The notes beneath the pieces were generated by a model, which worked only from the letters and a program-made list of their open reading frames with translations, had not been told where the DNA came from and searched no databases. A stretch of 64,000 nucleotides of DNA from Scytonema hofmannii PCC 7110 (lineage in GTDB: Bacteria; Cyanobacteriota; Cyanobacteriia; Cyanobacteriales; Nostocaceae): NCBI RefSeq assembly GCF_000346485.2, contig NZ_KQ976354.1, positions 620,001-684,000 on the forward strand. The letters are read 5' to 3'. The position numbers and the translations under genes were made by a program. Below, one piece after another: positions 1-9,186 of this stretch (position 1 is the first letter of the stretch; every line of letters begins with the position of its first letter).

Positions 1-131
1 TGGGCTTCTAGAAGTTGGGCGATCGCTTCTGCATCAGTTGCGGGGGTTGTTAAGTTTTTAGCCTTACTGGTGGGAGTATCTTTGAAAAAAGAGTATTGAT
101 TAATCCCAACAACTAAGGCTTCTCGACTCAT
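1..131 (-). CDS. Caspase-family (peptidase C14) protein, N-terminal part only
   Basis: An open frame reads leftward from an ATG at 131 and runs off the window without a stop. The first residues (MSREALVVGINQYSF, then a TPATDAEAIAQLLE stretch) match the start of cyanobacterial caspase-like (C14) domains, whose first beta strand reads AL(L/V)VGINxY and is followed by a helix starting at a conserved Asp-Ala-Glu. The catalytic His and Cys lie outside the window, so activity cannot be judged. Such genes often carry a C-terminal sensor or effector domain (WD40, TPR, FGE or GUN4), which is not visible here. A second caspase-like gene lies at 12869-15094. Confidence 0.75.
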   Translation of the reverse strand, partial: MSREALVVGINQYSFFKDTPTSKAKNLTTPATDAEAIAQLLEA

Positions 132-387
132 GTTAGTGCTGATTTCGGGAGAATTTATGCTTTGGCTTAACGTATAGATTATAACGATAAGGTGAAGGTG
201 CTGTTTTCCTAAGAGATGATTTATAACGTAAACATTAAGACATCGTGGGTTGGATTGAGGAACGAAACCTAACAATTCGACTCAATGTTGGGTTTCGTTC
301 CTCAACCCAACCTACGTAATATCTGATGTTGGCGATTTAAGATTGACTTTATAAATGACCTCTAAGAATTCGTGAGTATATGTTTCT
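132..387. other. Intergenic region with a palindromic repeat
   Basis: This holds the upstream region of the caspase-like gene and the 3' flank of the Uma2 gene. The only structure I see is the large inverted repeat at 244-316. No gene is supported. Confidence 0.6.
244..316. repeat. Palindromic interspersed repeat (GTTGGGTTGAGGAACGAAAC type)
   Basis: The left arm (GGTTGGATTGAGGAACGAAA) and the right arm (TTTCGTTCCTCAACCCAACC) are near-perfect inverted copies around a short centre near 275-285, so a long hairpin can form. I recall this kind of palindrome as a dispersed repeat in Nostocales intergenic regions. It may act as a bidirectional terminator between the caspase-like gene and the Uma2 gene, but it lacks a clear U-tract. 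Confidence 0.7.
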
Positions 388-966
388 TTATTCTTCGGTT
401 CCAAATACAACACTTTCATACAGCAATTCAATAGGACATTCAAATTCAATACTTGATAGAGTGATAATATCTCCAGTGGTGTAGGGATAGTAAAGCCACA
501 TTCTACCCTCTCCCCTACAGTAACGCTCGACGGAGATTTGTTCAGAGTTAATCAAGATATACTCTTGCAAAGTGGGGATTTTAAGATAATAAGTGAATTT
601 CTCACCTCTGTCTTTGGCGCTTGTGCCTGGGGAGAGGACTTCGACAATCAGCTTGGGAAATTGAATAAATTTGCGAGCGTTGAGGTCTCGAGGGTCGCAA
701 CTGACGATAACATCTGGATAATAGTACTGGCTCTCTTGACTGACTTGTACTTTCACGTCTGACACATTCACCCGGCAACCTTTGGAATGCAGATGAGGGT
801 ATAAGGCTCTGTAAAGGTTTAAAGCAATATCATTATGGGGAATTGTACTACCTGTCATGGCAAAAACTTCGCCGTTGACATATTCGTAGCGAACGTCTTG
901 CCTCTGTTCCCATTCAAGATATTCCTCAACGGTCATTTTTTGGGGTTGTTGGGTGATGGCTACCAT
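388..966 (-). CDS. Uma2 family endonuclease (DUF820)
   Basis: A 192-aa protein of the Uma2/DUF820 family, a PD-(D/E)XK-fold group greatly expanded in cyanobacteria. The probable active site is visible: PD at residues 84-85, Glu109 in the strand LIVEVLSP, and Lys123 after DRGE. The family opening MTVEEYLEWE and the YEYVNGEVFAM segment are also present. The open frame continues upstream to 1143, but that extension is not family-like, so the ATG at 966 (MVAITQQPQK) is chosen. Another Uma2 gene lies at 7717-8298. The biological role of these proteins is unknown; they are often linked to mobile DNA. Confidence 0.88.
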   Translation of the reverse strand: MVAITQQPQKMTVEEYLEWEQRQDVRYEYVNGEVFAMTGSTIPHNDIALNLYRALYPHLHSKGCRVNVSDVKVQVSQESQYYYPDVIVSCDPRDLNARKFIQFPKLIVEVLSPGTSAKDRGEKFTYYLKIPTLQEYILINSEQISVERYCRGEGRMWLYYPYTTGDIITLSSIEFECPIELLYESVVFGTEE

Positions 967-1231
967 AATCTTTGAACATCTTGACTTTTTCGGGCTTCTA
1001 GTTTGATTGTAGCGTTCTGGGTGAGGGTGAAAGTTAGTCAGTACCTGCTGAAGAGTGCAAATATATGTCAGTGGCAGTTGGGATAATACAGTAAAGATTT
1101 GATATGTAGGAAATTGGAAGACCGGGCTAGAAGTAGCGTGCAATAGATTAAGCTACCATCCAGTCTTGCAACATGGCGGTATGAATTAGGCAGGAACTCA
1201 ACTTAGAGGTAGATATGTTCCAGAGTAATGA

Positions 1232-1280
1232 GTGAGGAGTAAAAAGTTAAGAGTGCTATCTTTGATTCCTCACTCATCAC
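1232..1280. repeat. Inverted repeat near the 3' end of the ferrochelatase-like gene
   Basis: ATGAGTGAGGA and TCCTCACTCAT are perfect inverted copies separated by about 25 bases. They lie immediately downstream of the ferrochelatase-like gene (stop at 1283). A role in transcript termination is possible, but the loop is long. Confidence 0.45.
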
Positions 1281-1282
1281 TT

Positions 1283-2407
1283 TTAATGGTGGTGATGGTG
1301 ATGATGACTTACAGCCAAGTCAGGATTCACCGCCATCGCTTCTTCTGAAAGCAACTCAGCAATGTGAGCATTTGCCCATTCCGCCGCCATTGCCAAAAAT
1401 GCAGGATCGTCATTAACGCAAGGCATTTGCACGTAATTGAGACCAGAATGCTTTTTCTCTAAAGCATGAATAATGTGATGTACATCCAATAGAGTTTCGT
1501 GGTTTTCCGTCGCAAAGCCAATTGGCATAAAGACGATCGCTTTAGCACCCAACTGAATCAGATTGTTTGCAGCTTGTTCCACATTTGGCTGAGTCCATTC
1601 AATTAAAGGCGTGTCATGGTTCAGCCAACCAACAGAGATTAGGGGGTAGCGGTTAATTAACTTATCCCGTACTAAATCATAGAGTGCTTGACTTTCAGTG
1701 ATGCCAGAGGTAAAGCCCTTAGCTTTGTGGGGACAACCGTGATTCATCAGAATAATGCCGATTTGAGAAGGGAGGTAAGCATTTATTAAATCGGCATTAA
1801 TTTTTTCTTCAACAAGATGCGCCATCAAATCGATGTAAGCTGGCTCGTTGTAAAAAGAAGGGATATAACGCTGTCCTTTGACCCAGTGTTCGTTACCATC
1901 TACTATCTCAGCTAAAGCGTTGTTAACTTGCTCAATGGCAATACCACTGGTAAAGATCGAATCAACCACTAGCAGTGGATAGATGAGTATTTTATCAAAA
2001 CCTTCGTTTTTGATTTCTGCTAAGACTTGTTTGGGAAGGAAAGGGGCGCAGAAGTTGAAAGCTTTGAAGACTTTCACCCCTTCTCCCCATGTCGCTTGTA
2101 GGTTTTTCTCAATACCCGCCCGTTGTTTTTCAAAGATAGAGTTGTGTGGGGAAATGAAATCATGATGCTGGTGTCCCCACTCGTGGCGGTCAAATAATGC
2201 TAAAAGCTTTGCCAAGGGAGGATAAACCCAAGTTGGTACTGGTGCAAATTTTGCGGTCAGTAGGTTTAAAGCCTGTTCGTTATAGTTTGCGAAATCCTCA
2301 TAACTTTCAACTTCACCGTAGCCCATGAGCAATACGGCGACACGTTGTTGACCTGATGCTTCCTGGTGCGATTTTTGTAGTTTTTCCGGCGTAGCAACCA
2401 CAATCAA
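1283..2407 (-). CDS. Ferrochelatase-family protein with C-terminal poly-histidine tail
   Basis: A 374-aa protein with the two-domain chelatase layout of HemH. The N-terminal half starts VAVLLMGYGEVESYEDF. The C-terminal half contains the signature MPIGFATENHETLLDVHHII, which corresponds to the conserved ferrochelatase motif with a Glu-Thr-Leu core. Class II chelatases insert a divalent metal into a tetrapyrrole. It differs from usual cyanobacterial HemH in its opening (MGYGE where HemH has a Gly-Gly-Pro segment) and it lacks the C-terminal chlorophyll a/b-binding-like helix. The protein ends in seven consecutive His residues, plausibly metal-binding. This is probably a paralogue, and the substrate metal and porphyrin are uncertain. 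Confidence 0.75.
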   Translation of the reverse strand: MIVVATPEKLQKSHQEASGQQRVAVLLMGYGEVESYEDFANYNEQALNLLTAKFAPVPTWVYPPLAKLLALFDRHEWGHQHHDFISPHNSIFEKQRAGIEKNLQATWGEGVKVFKAFNFCAPFLPKQVLAEIKNEGFDKILIYPLLVVDSIFTSGIAIEQVNNALAEIVDGNEHWVKGQRYIPSFYNEPAYIDLMAHLVEEKINADLINAYLPSQIGIILMNHGCPHKAKGFTSGITESQALYDLVRDKLINRYPLISVGWLNHDTPLIEWTQPNVEQAANNLIQLGAKAIVFMPIGFATENHETLLDVHHIIHALEKKHSGLNYVQMPCVNDDPAFLAMAAEWANAHIAELLSEEAMAVNPDLAVSHHHHHHH

Positions 2408-2793
2408 TTCCTCTATACAACTTCAAGAGTGTTCTTTTTCGTACTTGTCAAATTGTATCCTATCCCCCCGGATGGCATAATCAAGTCACCTTTAGTAATA
2501 CTTATGTTGGCATCCCTCTATCTATCTACAGAAGGATGAAGTATGAATTACCGATCTTCCAAACTCTTCTCCCTTAGGATGCACACTAAATATCTATGCA
2601 AAATGTTTCATTATAATAATTATTTTTAATAAAATTGTTTTAATGTCAGTTGTGTGCATAAAGCTGATGCGAAGCTTTCACCGCAATTTAGCAAAGTTCT
2701 GGGATGTCCAAGAAATAAATTATCCGGTGATTGTGGGACGGGCGTCCTCGCCCGTTCTATTATCTTGTTTGCTCATACCATCATTCATAATTC
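2408..2793. other. Intergenic region between divergent genes
   Basis: This stretch separates the ferrochelatase-like gene from the hydrolase-like gene at 2794, which is read the other way, so both promoters must lie here. It also holds a fragment of the MITE-B family (2697-2760). A short frame across it encodes only repeat-derived sequence and is not supported as a gene. Confidence 0.5.
2697..2760. repeat. MITE-B fragment (left end only)
   Basis: The stretch GGGATGTCCAAGAAATAAAT followed by a GGGACGGGCGTC hairpin matches the left half of the element at 33902-34024. The right terminal repeat is not recognisable here, so this is a decayed or partial copy. Confidence 0.6.
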
Positions 2794-3366
2794 ATGAATA
2801 TAATTCTTTGTCCTGGAATTCACGAACATGACTTAACTCAGAGCTTTGTATCGGAGTGGCGATCGCAAGCTTCCCATGAATCAGCCAATGGAAAACCAGT
2901 AGATATACTTATTGTTCCTACCAACAATTATTCAACTTTATCACCATTTCATATATTCCAATTTTTACACGAATGCTTGAAGAATAGGCTAGAATCACCA
3001 GTTGTCTTCATTAGTTTTAGTGCTGGTGTTGTTGGAGCAATAGTTGCTGCTCATATGTGGCAAATATTCGGAGGTCGTGTTAAAGCTTTTATTGCTATAG
3101 ATGGATGGGGCGTTCCTCTCTGGGGTCATTTTCCTATCCATCGTATGAGTCACGATTACTTCACTCACTGGAGTTCTTCTTTACTTGGTAGCGGGCAAAA
3201 TAACTTTTATGCAGCCCCATCTGTTGACCATTTGGCAATGTGGCGATCGCCTAACGTTGTCCGAGGTTATTGGGTAAACTCATCTAGTGGGGATTTATCT
3301 CCAAAACAACGCTTGAGTGCATCTGAATTTTTGCACTTGCAAGTCCTGCATTATGAAGAGAATTAA
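2794..3366 (+). CDS. Conserved hypothetical, alpha/beta-hydrolase-like protein
   Basis: A 190-aa protein that I do not recognise as a named family. It opens with a beta-strand motif (MNIILCPGIHEHDLT) like the first strand and oxyanion region of alpha/beta hydrolases. Around residues 72-79 it has VFISFSAGVVGA, which resembles a nucleophile elbow but reads S-F-S-A-G rather than G-x-S-x-G. A late Asp-His pair (VDHLAMW) could supply the acid and base. Activity is therefore uncertain. The gene ends about 100 bases before the MFS transporter on the same strand. Confidence 0.6.
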   Translation: MNIILCPGIHEHDLTQSFVSEWRSQASHESANGKPVDILIVPTNNYSTLSPFHIFQFLHECLKNRLESPVVFISFSAGVVGAIVAAHMWQIFGGRVKAFIAIDGWGVPLWGHFPIHRMSHDYFTHWSSSLLGSGQNNFYAAPSVDHLAMWRSPNVVRGYWVNSSSGDLSPKQRLSASEFLHLQVLHYEEN

Positions 3367-3464
3367 TCCGGAAAACAGATTTGCCAATCGGGAGTGAGGA
3401 ATGAAGGAGTCTCCCCCAATCCCCCACTCCCCTATTCCTACACTCACTATTCCAAAAATCCCAG

Positions 3465-4727
3465 ATGTTTCCAACTGAACCTGCTGCTGTCAATACCGGA
3501 TTTGTCGCCCTGCTAAAAAACCGTAGTTTTATGCTGCTGTGGATGGGACAAGTGTTGTCCCAGTTAGCAGATAAAGTCTTGTTGGTTTTACTAGTTGCTA
3601 TGCTCAAGAACTACCAACCCTCTTCAGGATTGCCAGAAAACTCCATGTACTCCACGTTGATGGTGGCGTTTACGATCCCGGCAATATTGTTTGGTTCAGC
3701 TGGTGGTATCTTTGTCGATCGCTTTCCAAAAAAGCTGGTTTTGATTGGCTCGGATGTTGTACGCGGACTCATGATATTGTTGATTCCCTTTTTACCACGA
3801 GAGTTCCTGCTTTTATTGATAATTACCTTTGCCATCTCTACTGTGACGCAGTTTTTTGCACCCGCCGAACAAGCGGCTATTCCCCTTTTGATCCGAACCG
3901 AAAATTTGATGGCAGCCAACGCTCTGTTTAGCAGCACAATGATGGGAGCTATGATTGTTGGTTTTGCGATCGGAGAACCAATGTTAAGTTTTGCTAAAAC
4001 TTTCCTGGGAGTGAAGTACGGTCAAGAACTGGTTGTTTGCGGGTTGTATTTGTTATCTGGCGCATTGATGCAACCAATTCACCTTAAGGATTACAAATCA
4101 ACAGAAGGAAAAGAAAAGTTTATTCATCCTTGGGCTGACTTTAAGTTGGGCTTGCGCTATCTCAAAACAAACCGCTTGGTATTAAATGCCATGCTACAAC
4201 TGGTTGGTTTGTATTGCGTGTTTGCAGCTTTAACAGTTCTAGCGATTAGATTAGCAGCAGATTTTGGGTTGCAAGAAAAACAATTTGGCTTTTTCTTAGC
4301 AGCAGCAGGAGTTGGTATTGTACTGGGTGCAGCAATTCTGGGACACTGGTGTCATAAGTTGCATGGAAAACCCTTGCCTCTCATTGGATTTTTGCTGATG
4401 GCGCTGGTATTGGGAGTAGTTACTTTTACCAAGAGTTTGGTTTTGGCTCTGGGGCTTTGTGCTGTGTTAGGTATAGGTGCTGCCCTGATTGGAGTGCCAA
4501 TGCAAACTCTGATTCAGCAACACACTCCAAGCGCAATGCACGGTAAAGTCTTTGGCTTCCAAAATCATGCTGTCAACATTGCTCTTTCAGCACCGTTGGC
4601 AATTACTGGTCCGATAACAGATACTTTAGGTTTGCGAGTGACGCTTCTGGGCATGAGTCTCTTAGTCGCTGCTGTGGGAATCTGGACGTGGCAAAATACC
4701 CGTCGCGTTTTGCAAGATGCCCTCTAA
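3465..4727 (+). CDS. MFS transporter, LplT-like
   Basis: A 420-aa integral membrane protein with about 12 hydrophobic segments. It starts NRSFMLLWMGQVLSQLADKV, typical of the MFS group that contains the lysophospholipid flippase LplT and related exporters. The loop VDRFPKKLVLIGSDVVRG matches the MFS motif A region (D-R-x-x-R/K) between TM2 and TM3. The substrate cannot be told from sequence. The short upstream region contains runs of CCCCCAAT/CCCCACT resembling the heptamer repeats seen elsewhere in the window. Confidence 0.8.
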   Translation: MFPTEPAAVNTGFVALLKNRSFMLLWMGQVLSQLADKVLLVLLVAMLKNYQPSSGLPENSMYSTLMVAFTIPAILFGSAGGIFVDRFPKKLVLIGSDVVRGLMILLIPFLPREFLLLLIITFAISTVTQFFAPAEQAAIPLLIRTENLMAANALFSSTMMGAMIVGFAIGEPMLSFAKTFLGVKYGQELVVCGLYLLSGALMQPIHLKDYKSTEGKEKFIHPWADFKLGLRYLKTNRLVLNAMLQLVGLYCVFAALTVLAIRLAADFGLQEKQFGFFLAAAGVGIVLGAAILGHWCHKLHGKPLPLIGFLLMALVLGVVTFTKSLVLALGLCAVLGIGAALIGVPMQTLIQQHTPSAMHGKVFGFQNHAVNIALSAPLAITGPITDTLGLRVTLLGMSLLVAAVGIWTWQNTRRVLQDAL

Positions 4728-4863
4728 ATTTTTGGCAATGTGGAGAATTCTTGACTATTGGAAGCGACAAATTAAAGGATATGCGATCGCTCTGCTATAT
4801 TTTTCAGATAAAATGAAACTTTAAATACTACAATCAAGCAATATCTTCGCTATCTTGTGAGGT

Positions 4864-6777
4864 TTGGCTGTGCGTCCACCAAGTGTCTCCCAAGGAGATT
4901 CGCTTTCCCCAATTTCTCTTCCGCAAATAGAAAATCAAATTAACTCAAAGGTTTCTACATCGCCAGTCGCGATACCCAAACGTGTAACTGGTGGTTTTGC
5001 CCTGCTTGACAGCCTGAAGCGTCATGGCGTGGAATATATTTTTGGTTATCCTGGTGGTGCTATTCTCCCGATTTACGATGATTTGTATAAAGCAGAAACT
5101 GAAGGTCGTGGGATCAAGCACATTCTGGTGAGACACGAACAAGGAGCTGCACATGCGGCTGACGGTTATGCTCGTGCGACAAGCAAAGTAGGAGTCTGCT
5201 TTGGAACATCCGGTCCTGGAGCAACCAATTTAGTCACCGGCATTGCTACCGCCTACATGGACTCCATCCCCATGGTGATTGTAACGGGACAAGTCGCTCG
5301 TCCGGCGATCGGCACAGATGCGTTCCAAGAAACTGATATCTACGGAATTACCCTACCCATCGTCAAACACTCCTACGTCGTGCGCGATCCCCGCGATATG
5401 GCACGCATTGTTGCGGAAGCGTTCCACATAGCAAGTACCGGTCGTCCGGGACCTGTGTTAATTGATGTTCCCAAAGATGTCGCCTTAGAGGAATTTGACT
5501 ATGAATCTGTAGAACCAGGTTCAGTGAAATTACCGGGCTACCGTCCCACCGTTAAAGGAAATCCCCGCCAAGTTAGTGCTGCAATTCAGTTAATACGTGA
5601 AAGTCGGCGTCCCTTACTGTATGTAGGTGGCGGTGCGATTACCTCTGGAGCATATTCAGAAATTAAACGCCTAGCAGAGTTATTTAATATCCCCGTCACC
5701 ACAACATTAATGGGGCTGGGTGCTTTTGACGAACACCATCCCCTTTCTTTGGGAATGTTGGGAATGCACGGTACTGCTTATGCTAACTTTGCTGTCAGTG
5801 ATTGTGACTTGCTGATTTGTGTTGGTGCAAGATTTGACGATCGCGTGACTGGCAAGTTAGACGAATTTGCGTCTCGTGCAAAAGTCATCCACATTGACAT
5901 CGATCCCGCAGAAGTCGGGAAGAATCGCGTTCCCGAAGTCCCCATCGTTGGTGATGTCAAAACAGTATTGCAAGATTTACTGCGTCGGTGCAAGGAGAAT
6001 ACACCCAACCAAACTCAAGAGTGGTTGACTCTCATTAACCGTTGGAAGGAAGAGTACCCTCTAGAAGTACCCCATCATTCCGATAGCATTTCACCACAAG
6101 AAGTCATAGCAGAAGTTGGTCGCCAAGCACCCGATGCTATCTTTACCACAGATGTAGGTCAACATCAAATGTGGGCAGCGCAATTCCTGAAAGCAGGACC
6201 GCGACGTTGGATTTCCAGTTCAGGTTTGGGAACAATGGGTTTTGGCGTGCCTGCAGCGATGGGTGCTAAAGTTGCTTATCCAGATCGCCAAGTCATCTGT
6301 ATTAGTGGTGATGCCAGTTTCCAAATGAACTTGCAAGAATTGGGTACGCTGGCACAGTATGGCATTAATGTCAAGACCGTAATTATTAATAACGGTTGGC
6401 AAGGAATGGTGCGCCAGTGGCAACAAGCTTTCTATGGAGAACGTTACTCATGCTCCAATATGGAAGTTGGTATGCCAGATATCGAGTTTTTGGCAAAAGC
6501 ATACGGCATTAAAGGTATGGTCATTCAAAACCATGATGAGTTGAAAGATGCTATTGCTGAAATGCTCGCATATGATGGTCCAGTTGTCGTTAATGCCCAT
6601 GTTACTAGAGACGAAAACTGTTATCCAATGGTAGCCCCAGGTAAGAGTAATGCTCAGATGGTAGGCTTGCGACGCCAACCTCAAAAAGCATCACTTGAGC
6701 CAATTTATTGCAGCAACTGTGGTGCTAAGAACCAGCCTAATAATAATTTCTGTCCGGAGTGCGGCACAAAGTTATAA
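4864..6777 (+). CDS. ilvB: Acetolactate synthase large subunit with C-terminal zinc ribbon
   Basis: Thiamine-diphosphate enzyme that condenses two pyruvates to acetolactate, or pyruvate and 2-oxobutyrate, in valine, leucine and isoleucine synthesis. It has the full three-domain layout: an N-terminal PYR domain with the catalytic Glu in [15 protein letters not shown], a central FAD/Rossmann-like domain, and a C-terminal PP domain with the ThDP/Mg motif GDASFQMN...[13 protein letters not shown]. At 637 aa it is longer than usual. The final 25 residues form a CxxC-x(n)-CxxC zinc ribbon ([19 protein letters not shown]) absent from typical IlvB. The start is TTG at 4864 or GTG at 4870; no ATG is available. 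The regulatory subunit gene (ilvN/ilvH) is not adjacent. Confidence 0.93.
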   Translation: MAVRPPSVSQGDSLSPISLPQIENQINSKVSTSPVAIPKRVTGGFALLDSLKRHGVEYIFGYPGGAILPIYDDLYKAETEGRGIKHILVRHEQGAAHAADGYARATSKVGVCFGTSGPGATNLVTGIATAYMDSIPMVIVTGQVARPAIGTDAFQETDIYGITLPIVKHSYVVRDPRDMARIVAEAFHIASTGRPGPVLIDVPKDVALEEFDYESVEPGSVKLPGYRPTVKGNPRQVSAAIQLIRESRRPLLYVGGGAITSGAYSEIKRLAELFNIPVTTTLMGLGAFDEHHPLSLGMLGMHGTAYANFAVSDCDLLICVGARFDDRVTGKLDEFASRAKVIHIDIDPAEVGKNRVPEVPIVGDVKTVLQDLLRRCKENTPNQTQEWLTLINRWKEEYPLEVPHHSDSISPQEVIAEVGRQAPDAIFTTDVGQHQMWAAQFLKAGPRRWISSSGLGTMGFGVPAAMGAKVAYPDRQVICISGDASFQMNLQELGTLAQYGINVKTVIINNGWQGMVRQWQQAFYGERYSCSNMEVGMPDIEFLAKAYGIKGMVIQNHDELKDAIAEMLAYDGPVVVNAHVTRDENCYPMVAPGKSNAQMVGLRRQPQKASLEPIYCSNCGAKNQPNNNFCPECGTKL

Positions 6778-6817
6778 TATCCTCGCTCCCATACAGTTTA
6801 GATTAGGACTTACATAG

Positions 6818-6846
6818 AGCCTCCTTTTTTCAGGGGGTTTTTTGTT
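6818..6846 (+). terminator. Possible Rho-independent terminator after ilvB
   Basis: A CCTCC...GGGGG stem followed by a run of six T residues lies about 45 bases after the ilvB stop. The stem includes a wobble pair, so support is moderate. Confidence 0.4.
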
Positions 6847-6869
6847 TGGTTTTAGGCTGGGGAAACTTC

Positions 6870-6966
6870 TTTTAAAATCATACCCCACCCTAGCCCAGAC
6901 CTTGCAAAGGGGAGGGAAGAAAATCAATTTCCCCCCTTTCCAAGGGGGGATTAAGGGGGGTAAATT
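6870..6966. repeat. C-rich/G-rich interspersed repeat
   Basis: The segment holds CCCCCCTTTCCAAGGGGGGA then TTAAGGGGGG, an inverted-repeat-rich type common in cyanobacterial intergenic DNA. No gene is present between 6778 and 7072. Confidence 0.5.
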
Positions 6967-7072
6967 CAACTTGTGTGACACCGTAGTCCCTTGCCAAACG
7001 AACATGATATAGCTCTCCCAACTGACTATTGTTTTATAATAAAAACATATCTAAATAAATACTCTTTTGATT

Positions 7073-7708
7073 ATGACCCAAACAAAACAAGCTAAAGAAA
7101 TTGATTTGCGTTACTTAATTAATAACTACGGTATCCAATTAGTATTAGATGACCAATTTTTCCGCGAATGGCAAGATGATTTACCAGAAATTACAGACTT
7201 AGATAAACAACTTTTAGATAAAGTAAAAGCAAGTTATTTTAATCTTTTAAATTATCCACCTTTACTAGAAAGTGTTGTCAGAATAGTTATTGTCGATCCA
7301 ATACTTTTTATTGGGGATTTTTGTCTAACACCTTTTTATATCAAAGCTGAAGAACAAATAGACATTACGGATGAAGACGAAGGAGTCATCATCAAGGGTA
7401 AACTAGACACTTTGGTACTAAGAGACCAACTATGGGCTATGATTATTGAGTCTAAACAAGCAGAGTATTCTATTGAAAAAGGACTCGCACAAATTTTAGC
7501 TTATATGTTAGGTAATCCTTACCCAGATAGACCTAGCTTCGGTATGATAACGACAGGTGGAAGTTTCATTTTTATCAAATTAGTGAAGGGTGAAGTTATT
7601 CAATATGGAACTTCTAAAATGTTTGAAGTGCGTAATCCTGGAAATGAGTTATATGATGTACTTCGTATCTTGAAGCATCTAACCCAAATCGCAACTGCTG
7701 AAAACTGA
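7073..7708 (+). CDS. PD-(D/E)XK nuclease-like protein (often labelled restriction endonuclease subunit R)
   Basis: A 211-aa protein of a cyanobacterial family usually annotated as type I restriction subunit R-like, though it has no helicase domain. The nuclease core is visible: Asp112 in GKLDTLVL, then Glu126-Ser-Lys128 in the strand WAMIIESKQAEYS, followed by a helix starting ALAQILAYML. This matches the D...ExK arrangement of type I HsdR N-terminal nuclease domains. The start is set at the ATG at 7073 rather than the in-frame TTG at 7067. The neighbour is a convergent Uma2 gene with 8 bases between the stops. No methylase or specificity partner is nearby, so its target is unknown. Confidence 0.7.
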   Translation: MTQTKQAKEIDLRYLINNYGIQLVLDDQFFREWQDDLPEITDLDKQLLDKVKASYFNLLNYPPLLESVVRIVIVDPILFIGDFCLTPFYIKAEEQIDITDEDEGVIIKGKLDTLVLRDQLWAMIIESKQAEYSIEKGLAQILAYMLGNPYPDRPSFGMITTGGSFIFIKLVKGEVIQYGTSKMFEVRNPGNELYDVLRILKHLTQIATAEN

Positions 7709-7716
7709 TGATATCT

Positions 7717-8298
7717 TTAATCTTCGGTTGCTTCAGTTTCAAACTGCACTTGTCGGTACAAATCAGCGATCGCTATTTCCACATTTACTGATTCGAGTGG
7801 CAATATCTCGTCCAAATTATACTCAGACAGTACCCATTTCCCTTGTTCGTTACGCCGAAACACTTCCACACCCGGTTGAGCTACTTGTACTAAGACATAT
7901 TCTTGTAGGGTAGAAGATTGACGGTACTTGGCAAATTTCTTCCCCCTATCGGCTGCTTCCGTTGAAGGTGATAGCACTTCGATAATTAAGCAGGGAAATT
8001 GCACGAGTTGCGGATTGAGATCGCGCTCATCGCAAGTTACCACCACATCTGGATAAAAATACTTTTGTTCCGATTCTATCTGCACTTTGACATCTACAAT
8101 ATATACTTCACAGACGCGATCGACTAGAGCATCATCTAACAGCCTGAAGAAATTTCCACAAACGCGATTGTGGTTGCGCGTACCACCGCTCATCGCTAGA
8201 AGTTCGCCATCCCAATACTCGTAGCGTTCCTCTTGGGTTGGTTCCCAAATCAAATATTCCTCTGCACTCATCAAAATGCGATCGGGTAAAGCAACCAT
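7717..8298 (-). CDS. Uma2 family endonuclease (DUF820)
   Basis: A 193-aa Uma2/DUF820 protein. The expected nuclease residues are present: PD at 83-84 (YFYPDVVVTCD), Glu107 in LIIEVLSPST, and Lys near 120-121 after DRG. The N-terminus MSAEEYLIWE and the YEYWDGELLAMSG segment are family hallmarks. It is diverged from the copy at 388-966 but shares the same architecture, so the two are paralogues rather than a recent duplication. HIP1-like GCGATCG sites lie at both ends of the gene. Confidence 0.9.
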   Translation of the reverse strand: MVALPDRILMSAEEYLIWEPTQEERYEYWDGELLAMSGGTRNHNRVCGNFFRLLDDALVDRVCEVYIVDVKVQIESEQKYFYPDVVVTCDERDLNPQLVQFPCLIIEVLSPSTEAADRGKKFAKYRQSSTLQEYVLVQVAQPGVEVFRRNEQGKWVLSEYNLDEILPLESVNVEIAIADLYRQVQFETEATED

Positions 8299-8386
8299 CT
8301 TTTGTTCGGGATCGGGGAATAATTCACTTTTCTAGAATAGCGAAAAAAAGGACGTTGCCATCCCTCGAAAATGAGTGAACGTACAC

Positions 8387-8728
8387 TTACCACTGTGGTA
8401 TTTGTTTGTATCTTGCAAGCGGATGGGATGAGGAAAGTGCAGCGATGTAGAACTGTTCGTGTAACGGATACACCCACAGAGTTGGTTCGCGAATAGGAAG
8501 ATAGACAAACGCAACATCAATTTGGTGAGTGCGTAAAGCTTCAACATGAGCTTCCGTTTCACCGCCTTTCAAGATTAACTTGACTTGTGGATAACGCTCT
8601 CGGTAAATTCTTAAAATACTTGGCGCATAGCAGAACAGTGTTGCTTCAGTCAAACCAAGTCTTACCTTCCCAATTTGTCCATCAGCTACACGTCTGGTAA
8701 CTTGTATGACAAGGGTTTTAACCTTTTC
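8387..8728 (-). pseudogene. LysR-type regulator fragment (effector-binding domain)
   Basis: The minus-strand frame from 8728 to 8387 encodes about 113 residues starting EKVKTLVIQVTRRVADG and including GKVRLGLTEATLF and YPQVKLILKGGETEAHVEAL. These match the start of the substrate-binding domain of BenM/CatM-type LysR regulators. There is no helix-turn-helix region: a stop codon at 8729-8731 bounds the frame. The C-terminal half of the domain is also missing, as the frame stops after SHPLARYKQIPQW. It is therefore truncated at both ends and is most likely a relic. Confidence 0.75.
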
Positions 8729-8799
8729 TTAGTTCATTTCTTAGTACACCTTAACAGGGGTAGTCCTAGATACCTGTGCAAGTCCTTCCTCACTACTCA

Positions 8800-9186
8800 T
8801 TACTTGAGATTCCAAATCTGCCTCTCAATCAACCATTCTCCTGAGTTCTCTCTGTGGAGAAGCCAAGTCTTCGTGACTTTGAATGAATTCGTCATCCCAT
8901 CAGCGTAGGCGACAGTGTTCACATTAGCCTGTGCAATTCCATAGACCCATTGATCGTCGATCCGTAGAGCATCAAGAGGTGTCGATTGAATAGTCCATTT
9001 TGCGACATCATAGTCTTTCTGCTCGCTCTTTGAAATCTCATCCCGACCTTGCTCAGGCTCTGACCCTGGTGGAATCCGAATCGCGTCTGCGGCAAATAGC
9101 TTCCCATAAGCTACCGAATCGTTGGCGCTCACAGCTGCCTGATATTTCTCACACATTGCCTTGAGAATCTCGTTCGCATCGATCAT
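8800..9186 (-). CDS. SnoaL-like / DUF4440 (NTF2-fold) protein
   Basis: A 128-aa protein with the NTF2-like pattern of the DUF4440/SgcJ group. An N-terminal helix (ILKAMCEKYQAAVSANDSVAYGKLFAADA) is followed by a strand-turn with a loop rich in Pro-Pro-Gly, and it ends in the paired strands KTWLLHRENSGEWLIERQIWN. Members are small cone-shaped dimers, some of them enzymes and many of unknown function. The ATG at 9186 (MIDANEIL) is chosen because the upstream extension to 9297 is not family-like. It follows the LysR relic, so the regulator may once have controlled this region. Confidence 0.75.
   Translation of the reverse strand: MIDANEILKAMCEKYQAAVSANDSVAYGKLFAADAIRIPPGSEPEQGRDEISKSEQKDYDVAKWTIQSTPLDALRIDDQWVYGIAQANVNTVAYADGMTNSFKVTKTWLLHRENSGEWLIERQIWNLK

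Noticed and set aside
1283-1306. C-terminal His run as vector or tag contamination
   Set aside because: The run is embedded in continuous genomic sequence with native 3' flank and no vector-like sequence.
8332-8562. Minus-strand open frames overlapping the LysR relic
   Set aside because: They are shadows in other frames; only the LysR frame shows family motifs.
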